A stretch of 9,691 nt of DNA, taken from positions 1-9,691 of the forward strand of contig JAICKZ010000109.1 in NCBI GenBank assembly GCA_025927665.1, written 5' to 3'. This DNA is from Steroidobacteraceae bacterium. GTDB taxonomy: Bacteria; Pseudomonadota; Gammaproteobacteria; Steroidobacterales; Steroidobacteraceae. Position 1 is the first letter of the stretch. Every line of letters starts with the position of its first letter. The notes under the pieces were generated by a model. The model worked only from the letters and a program-made list of their open reading frames with translations. It did not search any database and was not told the origin of the DNA. Below are positions 6,781-9,691 of the stretch, one piece after another. The position numbers and the translations under genes are program-made.

Positions 6781-8760
6781 ATGCTAGGCAAACTAAGTTG
6801 GGCTGCGATCCCCTTACATCAACCGATACCGCTAGTTGCATCGGCAGTGGTGATTGTCGGTATAACCGCAGTATTAGTGCTCGTGATCTACAAAGGTTGG
6901 TTGCCATATCTATGGCGCGAATGGATTACCAGTGTTGATCATAAAAGGATTGGCGTGATGTATATCGTGCTGGCACTGATCATGCTGATGCGTGGATTCA
7001 TCGATGCAATGATGATGCGTACTCAACTCGCCGTGGCTGCTGGCAGTGCACAAGGATACTTACCTCCGGAACATTACAATCAGATTTTTTCTGCACACGG
7101 CACCATCATGATTTTCATGGTGGGTATGACGTTCATGGTAGGGCTGATGAATTTTGTCGTGCCATTGCAAATAGGTGCACGTGATGTGGCCTTTCCGGTA
7201 CTGAACTCGGTGAGCTTCTGGTTGACGGCGGCGGGCGCGTTATTAATCAATCTATCATTAGTGGTGGGTGAATTCGCGCGTACTGGTTGGCTGGCGTATC
7301 CACCTTTGTCTGAATTGGCGTACTCGCCTGGAGTCGGAGTTGATTACTACTTGTGGGCATTGCAGATAGCGGGTGTGGGTTCATTGCTATCAGGAATCAA
7401 TCTGACCACCACCATCTTGAAGTTGCGTACCTATGGCATGGGTTACGCGCGGATGCCAATTTTTTGCTGGACTGCGCTGGCATCCAATCTACTGATCATT
7501 GCTGCGTTCCCCATCTTGACAGCCACACTCGGTATGTTGCTGTTGGATCGCTATCTTGGTTTTCATTTTTTCACCAACGATTTCGGCGGCAACGCAATGA
7601 TGTACATCAATCTTATTTGGGCATGGGGACACCCCGAGGTTTATATCTTGATGTTGCCCGCGTTCGGTGTTTTTTCGGCAGTCATTAGCACCTTCTCGAG
7701 TAAGCCGCTGTTCGGCTATCGCTCCATGATCATGGCCACTATGTCCATCTGCATGCTCTCATTTATGGTGTGGTTGCATCACTTTTTTACGATGGGCGCA
7801 GGAGCAGATGTGAATGGCTTCTTCGGTATCATGACTATGATTATTGCGGTGCCCACGGGTGTAAAAGTATTCAACTGGTTATTCACTCTCTATGGTGGTC
7901 GAGTCCGCTTCGAGACGCCGTTGTTGTGGGCATTGGGTTTTATGATTACGTTTGTGATTGGTGGTATGACGGGCGTGTTGTTAGCGATTCCGCCCGCGGA
8001 TTTTGTGCTGCATAACAGTTTGTTTCTGATTGCACACTTTCACAACGTCATCATTGGCGGCGTGATGTTTGGTGCATATGCAGGTTATACCTTTTGGTTC
8101 CCGAAAGCATTTGGCTTCACGCTGCATGAACGCCTCGGCAAAGCTATCTTCTGGTGTTGGTTGATAGGTTTCTATCTTGCCTTCATGCCGCTGTATATAC
8201 TTGGCCTAATGGGTGCGACGCGACGCATGCAACATTATTCGGAAATGAGTTGGCAACCCTTGATGGTAGTTGCCCTAGTGGGTGCCGTGATTATCCTGCT
8301 GGGAATAATTCTTACCGTCGTGCAATTAGTGGTGAGTATTCGCGCGCGTCAAAGCCGCAAGGTGGGCGGAGATCCTTGGAATGGCCGCACGCTGGAGTGG
8401 TCAATTTCTTCGCCACCACCCTCTTATAATTTTATCGACTTACCACAAGTGTCCGCACCAGATTCATTTTGGCTCACCAAGCAAAGTGATAAACCGATTT
8501 CAGATCAACATCATGATCCTGATGATGTTACGCCTCCAACCATACCGTCGCCCAGTGCAGTTGGGTTTGTCACCGCATTTTTTGCCGTTATTACAGGCTT
8601 TGCATTGGTGTGGCATATCGATTGGATGGCGATCATGGGCTTGCTCTGTATAGTCATCACATGGCTCGTTTACGCATGGCGTAACAGTGATGACAATGAA
8701 GTTTCGTCACAGACAATCGAAACATTTGATGCGTCATCTGCTAAGTCTCAAACAACATGA
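6781..8760 (+). CDS. cyoB: Cytochrome bo3 ubiquinol oxidase subunit I (CyoB), catalytic heme-copper subunit
   Basis: Catalytic subunit that reduces O2 to water and pumps protons across the inner membrane; 659 residues (E. coli 663). All key residues fall at the E. coli numbers when counted from ATG 6781. Low-spin heme ligands are His106 and His421. The heme o3 ligand is His419. CuB ligands are His284, His333 and His334, with the cross-linked Tyr288. D-channel residues are Asp135 and Glu286, and the K-channel residue is Lys362. The quinone site is Arg71, Asp75, His98 and Gln101. The quinone residues separate it from cytochrome c oxidases. This matching numbering, and the MLGKLSWAAIP start parallel to E. 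coli MFGKLS, favour 6781; ATG 6772 (MSN added) is an in-frame alternative. The ribosome site is weak (GATGAG, 4-base spacer), so translation is probably coupled to cyoA, which ends at 6770. Many membrane helices are evident, with a hydrophilic stretch at about 520-600 before the last two. The stop overlaps cyoC by four bases. Confidence 0.98.
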   Translation: MLGKLSWAAIPLHQPIPLVASAVVIVGITAVLVLVIYKGWLPYLWREWITSVDHKRIGVMYIVLALIMLMRGFIDAMMMRTQLAVAAGSAQGYLPPEHYNQIFSAHGTIMIFMVGMTFMVGLMNFVVPLQIGARDVAFPVLNSVSFWLTAAGALLINLSLVVGEFARTGWLAYPPLSELAYSPGVGVDYYLWALQIAGVGSLLSGINLTTTILKLRTYGMGYARMPIFCWTALASNLLIIAAFPILTATLGMLLLDRYLGFHFFTNDFGGNAMMYINLIWAWGHPEVYILMLPAFGVFSAVISTFSSKPLFGYRSMIMATMSICMLSFMVWLHHFFTMGAGADVNGFFGIMTMIIAVPTGVKVFNWLFTLYGGRVRFETPLLWALGFMITFVIGGMTGVLLAIPPADFVLHNSLFLIAHFHNVIIGGVMFGAYAGYTFWFPKAFGFTLHERLGKAIFWCWLIGFYLAFMPLYILGLMGATRRMQHYSEMSWQPLMVVALVGAVIILLGIILTVVQLVVSIRARQSRKVGGDPWNGRTLEWSISSPPPSYNFIDLPQVSAPDSFWLTKQSDKPISDQHHDPDDVTPPTIPSPSAVGFVTAFFAVITGFALVWHIDWMAIMGLLCIVITWLVYAWRNSDDNEVSSQTIETFDASSAKSQTT

Positions 8761-9383
8761 ACACCGCTTCAGCAATGCTTCAACCTATACAGAGCGACGA
8801 CATACCGCTTTCTGAACGTGGTCCGGCGCCGACACGTGTCGTCGTCGCGTATGGATTTTGGTTGTTCTTATTGAGCGATATTATTGTATTCGCAGCATTG
8901 TTCGCGGCTTACGCGGTATTGGTCACACGAACTGTGGGGGGGCCTTCAGGTTCGCAATTATTTAATCGCGAGCATGTCTTTATTGAAACTGCCTGCCTGC
9001 TTGCTTCCAGCTTTACCTGTGCGCTGTCATCCTTGGCCATTGAGCTGCATAACAAGAAATATACCTATCTATTCAGTGCACTGACTTTCGTACTTGGGAT
9101 TGCGTTTGTTGCGCTTGAGTTTATCGAATTCACGCACATGATCGTGGCGGGTAACGGCCCAACACGCAGCGCATTTTTATCCGCATTTTTTGCACTAGTG
9201 GGCGCGCATGGAATTCACGTCACACTGGGTCTTTGTTGGCTTGTGATGATGATGGCTCAAGTGGCGAACTTCGGCTTCACGGCACGGATCGCTCGTCGCT
9301 TGCTGTGTTTCAGCTTGTTCTGGCACGCATTGGATATTGTCTGGATAGGAGTATTCACGATTGTTTACTTGGGAGCACGGTAA
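8757..9383 (+). CDS. cyoC: Cytochrome bo3 ubiquinol oxidase subunit III (CyoC)
   Basis: Subunit III of the oxidase, 208 residues, five predicted membrane helices (roughly 30-55, 74-96, 104-130, 137-168, 182-206). It helps stabilise the complex and has no redox centre. Matches to E. coli CyoC are plain: GFWLFLLSD (33-41), AAYAVLV (50-56), VGGPSGSQLF (60-69), NGPTRSAFLSAFFALVGAHGIHVT straddling 133-156, and FSLFWHALDIVWIGVFTIVYL near the end. The conserved acidic position of subunit III is present as Glu121 or Glu124 in ALEFIEF. The start ATGA at 8757 overlaps the cyoB stop by four bases and has no ribosome site, so translation is likely coupled. Its stop TAA shares one base with the cyoD start. 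Confidence 0.96.
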   Translation: MNTASAMLQPIQSDDIPLSERGPAPTRVVVAYGFWLFLLSDIIVFAALFAAYAVLVTRTVGGPSGSQLFNREHVFIETACLLASSFTCALSSLAIELHNKKYTYLFSALTFVLGIAFVALEFIEFTHMIVAGNGPTRSAFLSAFFALVGAHGIHVTLGLCWLVMMMAQVANFGFTARIARRLLCFSLFWHALDIVWIGVFTIVYLGAR

Positions 9384-9691
9384 TGAATCGTGCATCATTT
9401 CGAAGTGATTCAACCAGCGAAGAGACACCAGGAGAGAGTCCGGATTTGCGCGGCGGTTTGCGCAAGTACATCACTGGTTTCGGTGTATCGATCTTATTGA
9501 CGCTGATGTCGTTCTGGGTTGCAGACACTTCACTGATATGGACGCCTGGCATCCCGGTATTGTTGGCAGCACTGGCTATTGGTCAGATGGGTGTGCACCT
9601 GGTGTTCTTTCTGCATATCTCTAGCGGCCCGGACAGTACCAACAACATACTCGCGTTGGCCTTCGGTGTATTTGTGGTTGCGTTGGTCGTG
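9383..9691 (+). CDS. cyoD: Cytochrome bo3 ubiquinol oxidase subunit IV (CyoD), cut off by the right edge
   Basis: The smallest structural subunit of the oxidase, seen here for 103 codons without a stop; the E. coli protein is about 109 residues, so little is missing. A hydrophilic N-terminal tail of some 26 residues (MNRASFRSDSTSEETPGESP) precedes three membrane helices at about 29-47, 57-79 and 87 to the edge. LRKYITGFGVSILLTLMSFW (26-45) matches E. coli KTYMTGFILSIILTVIPFW, and QMGVHLVFFLHI (68-79) matches QVLVHLVCFLHM. The ATG at 9383 overlaps the cyoC stop by one base (TAATG) and is preceded by GGGAG (9371-9375) with a 7-base spacer. The tail is acidic and Ser-rich rather than His-rich as in E. 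coli. A heme O synthase gene (cyoE) often follows but would be outside the window. Confidence 0.95.
   Translation, partial: MNRASFRSDSTSEETPGESPDLRGGLRKYITGFGVSILLTLMSFWVADTSLIWTPGIPVLLAALAIGQMGVHLVFFLHISSGPDSTNNILALAFGVFVVALVV

Noticed and set aside
7353..8015. Same-strand open frames of 81 to 111 codons inside cyoB
   Set aside because: Out-of-frame shadows of a highly conserved catalytic subunit with all its residues intact in the main frame.

Overview
The window looks like ordinary chromosomal DNA from a Gram-negative proteobacterium of moderate GC, most likely a gammaproteobacterium. The main reason is a bo3-type ubiquinol oxidase operon whose subunits closely resemble the Escherichia coli Cyo proteins as I remember them. 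The genus cannot be fixed from this sequence. I see no tRNA, rRNA, CRISPR array, insertion sequence, phage gene or attachment site.

Layout. (1) At the left edge, on the plus strand, is a tetratricopeptide-repeat protein (5-988); its reading frame is open to the edge, so its true start may lie outside. (2) After a 168-base convergent gap with no convincing terminator come two minus-strand genes: lemA (3730 down to 3146) and a membrane M48/HtpX-like zinc protease with a long C-terminal extension (3109 down to 1157). They are 36 bases apart and probably form a lemA-protease operon. (3) A 624-base divergent intergenic region (3731-4354) follows. It should hold the promoters for both directions and has one candidate small ORF at its right end. 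(4) On the plus strand there is a tight run of a soluble FAD-dependent GMC oxidoreductase (4355-5920), cyoA (5934-6770), cyoB (6781-8760), cyoC (8757-9383) and cyoD (9383 to the right edge, cut off). The gaps are 13 and 10 bases, then overlaps of 4 bases and 1 base, so these five genes are almost certainly one transcript.

How the genes work together. The Cyo complex oxidises ubiquinol, reduces O2 to water and pumps protons. CyoB has every heme, CuB, proton-channel and quinone-site residue I checked, at the same residue numbers as the E. coli protein. CyoA lacks CuA ligands, as expected for a quinol oxidase. The GMC enzyme at the head of the operon suggests a dedicated dehydrogenase feeding electrons into the quinone pool and on to this oxidase; that link, and its substrate, are inference. 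The lemA/M48 pair resembles envelope proteolysis modules seen in many bacteria and has no evident link to respiration.

The points most worth a second look are the GMC-cyo operon with a cysteine motif in the GMC protein, a CyoA with no signal peptide or lipobox, a GMC start codon that lacks a ribosome site but is overlapped by a small upstream ORF, and the TerB-like extension on the M48 protease. Nothing here clearly shows a wholly new system.
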